This document shows positions 13,838 through 14,564 of a stretch of DNA of 14,564 bases, one piece after another. Origin of the DNA: CAYSNP01 sp050945855 (GTDB lineage Bacteria; Bacillota; Clostridia; Christensenellales; DTU072); the NCBI GenBank assembly GCA_050945855.1, contig JBMNTS010000029.1, positions 1-14,564 on the forward strand, given 5' to 3'. Each line of letters starts with the position of its first letter. Within the stretch, counting starts at the first letter, position 1. The notes under the pieces were generated by a model, which saw only the letters and a program-made list of their open reading frames with translations, did no database searches and had not been told where the DNA came from. Both the position numbers and the translations under genes were made by a program.

Positions 13838-14564
13838 TATTTCTTCCCTCCTTTGGGCAGTCCTTTATCGGTGGCAACCACCGTTGAAAATACTTTGTCA
13901 AAGCGCGAAAGCGCGTCGTCTATCACCTCATCGGTATCCGCAAGAGAAGTGTAAAGCCTGCTGCCCGCAAGAGTGACAATGCCGTTTGCCATATATGCGG
14001 CTCCCATACGTTCCATTGCTTCCTTGCGCTCGTAAATCATATCTTTTACTTTTAATACCGGCAACAAGGATTTTAATAGGAAGAAGGAGGAAAAATCGTA
14101 GCTCATTGCGCCCGTGCACTCCAGGTGCACTATGCTGCCTTGCGAATAAACCACATAAGGCAACTTGTACTTTGCGACTATCTTTTTCAGCCCCTCTTCC
14201 AGCCTCTCGCCCGCTCTGCCCGCTTTTACACAAGCGTCCGTGCGCTCTATCTCCTTAATGGTAAGGTAACCTGCAAGCGAACTTAGAGGATTGGCAGCCA
14301 GCGTGCCGCCCACGTAAGCCTTATGCTTGCCGCTGGCAACCCCTGCCGCCATAAGTCCGGCGTATTCCTTTTTGCCGCCTACGCCGCCCGCCGCGGGATA
14401 GCCGCCTGCCACAACTTTACCGAATATTGTAAGGTCGGGCTCAATCCCGAAATAGCCCTGCGCGCCGCCAAGCCCCAATCTGAAACCGGTAACTACCTCG
14501 TCAAAGATAAGCAGCGCTCCGTATTTGGTGCAAAGCTCCCTTACGCCTTTATTGTAATCAAAGG
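13837..14564 (-). CDS. Class III aminotransferase, glutamate-1-semialdehyde aminomutase-like (5' end outside window)
   Basis: The frame is open to the window edge, so 241 C-terminal residues are visible and the true start lies beyond 14564. It belongs to the PLP fold-type I class III aminotransferases. LLIFDEVVTGFR (visible residues 17-28) contains the Asp that holds the PLP pyridine nitrogen. IFGKVVAGGYPAAG (46-59) contains the Schiff-base lysine, and YVGGTLAANPLS (81-92) fits the phosphate-binding segment with the family Thr. It is closest in style to glutamate-1-semialdehyde 2,1-aminomutase and related omega-aminotransferases. The neighbours point away from tetrapyrrole synthesis: it shares a one-base stop/start overlap with the FGGY kinase and heads a sugar kinase/aldolase operon. 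It probably removes an amino group from, or adds one to, the pathway's small substrate. The TTG at 14478 is an internal codon, not the start. Confidence 0.9.
   Translation of the reverse strand, partial: FDYNKGVRELCTKYGALLIFDEVVTGFRLGLGGAQGYFGIEPDLTIFGKVVAGGYPAAGGVGGKKEYAGLMAAGVASGKHKAYVGGTLAANPLSSLAGYLTIKEIERTDACVKAGRAGERLEEGLKKIVAKYKLPYVVYSQGSIVHLECTGAMSYDFSSFFLLKSLLPVLKVKDMIYERKEAMERMGAAYMANGIVTLAGSRLYTSLADTDEVIDDALSRFDKVFSTVVATDKGLPKGGKK

Noticed and set aside
13382..13954. Plus-strand 190-codon open frame opposite the kinase
   Set aside because: It is the mirror frame of a clearly conserved FGGY kinase, has no ribosome site and no recognisable domain. Similar long mirror frames at 343-792, 5914-6303, 7175-7693 and 12046-12465 were dismissed for the same reason.
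13837..14478. A complete 213-residue gene starting with TTG at 14478
   Set aside because: The frame continues upstream to the window edge and encodes the conserved class III aminotransferase segment with IFDEVVTGFR, so the TTG is internal.
13837..14564. Assignment as hemL for tetrapyrrole synthesis
   Set aside because: Sequence style is aminomutase-like, but the tight coupling to a sugar kinase and aldolases argues for a catabolic aminotransferase, and no other heme gene is nearby.

Overview
The window looks like chromosomal DNA from an endospore-forming, probably anaerobic member of the Bacillota (Clostridia-like). The strongest marker is a full-length SpoIVA, the spore-coat basement ATPase, next to a low-GC-type MurG. 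Strong AGGAGG ribosome binding sites and sigma-A-like promoters fit this. A desulfoferrodoxin-like iron domain fused to a DNA-binding domain suggests an oxygen-sensitive life. A GH92 alpha-mannosidase-like protein suggests glycan use, as in gut or other host-associated relatives. Placement below class is inference. No tRNA, rRNA, CRISPR array, transposase or phage gene was recognised.

Layout. (1) 1-4586, minus strand: a membrane-anchored calcineurin-like metallophosphoesterase (2655-4586), a cytoplasmic-looking divergent GH92 protein (562-2526) and a second, different membrane-anchored metallophosphoesterase that runs off the left edge (1-491). A good sigma-A promoter lies upstream of the first. 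(2) 4758-5336, plus strand: a divergently transcribed Xre-type HTH protein fused to a complete desulfoferrodoxin/superoxide-reductase-like module. A bidirectional terminator (5542-5570) separates it from the convergent spoIVA. (3) 5599-8212, minus strand: murG followed by spoIVA, with a candidate sigma-E promoter and a hairpin between them. (4) 8379-10913, plus strand: a two-gene unit of an alpha/beta hydrolase (monoacylglycerol lipase-like) and a GLUG-repeat lipoprotein, behind an excellent sigma-A promoter. (5) 10936-11001: a long imperfect palindrome between convergent genes. (6) 11008-14564, minus strand: a tight four-gene operon with the order class III aminotransferase (5' end outside the window), FGGY sugar kinase, degenerate class II aldolase homologue, intact class II aldolase. 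Junctions overlap by 1 base or are 2-14 bases apart.

The last operon reads as a catabolic route in which a small amino- or keto-polyol is transaminated, phosphorylated and split by a retro-aldol reaction. The substrate cannot be read from the sequence. The two most interesting items are this operon, with its catalytically dead aldolase paralogue, and the HTH-desulfoferrodoxin fusion, which looks like an iron-based redox sensor and regulator.
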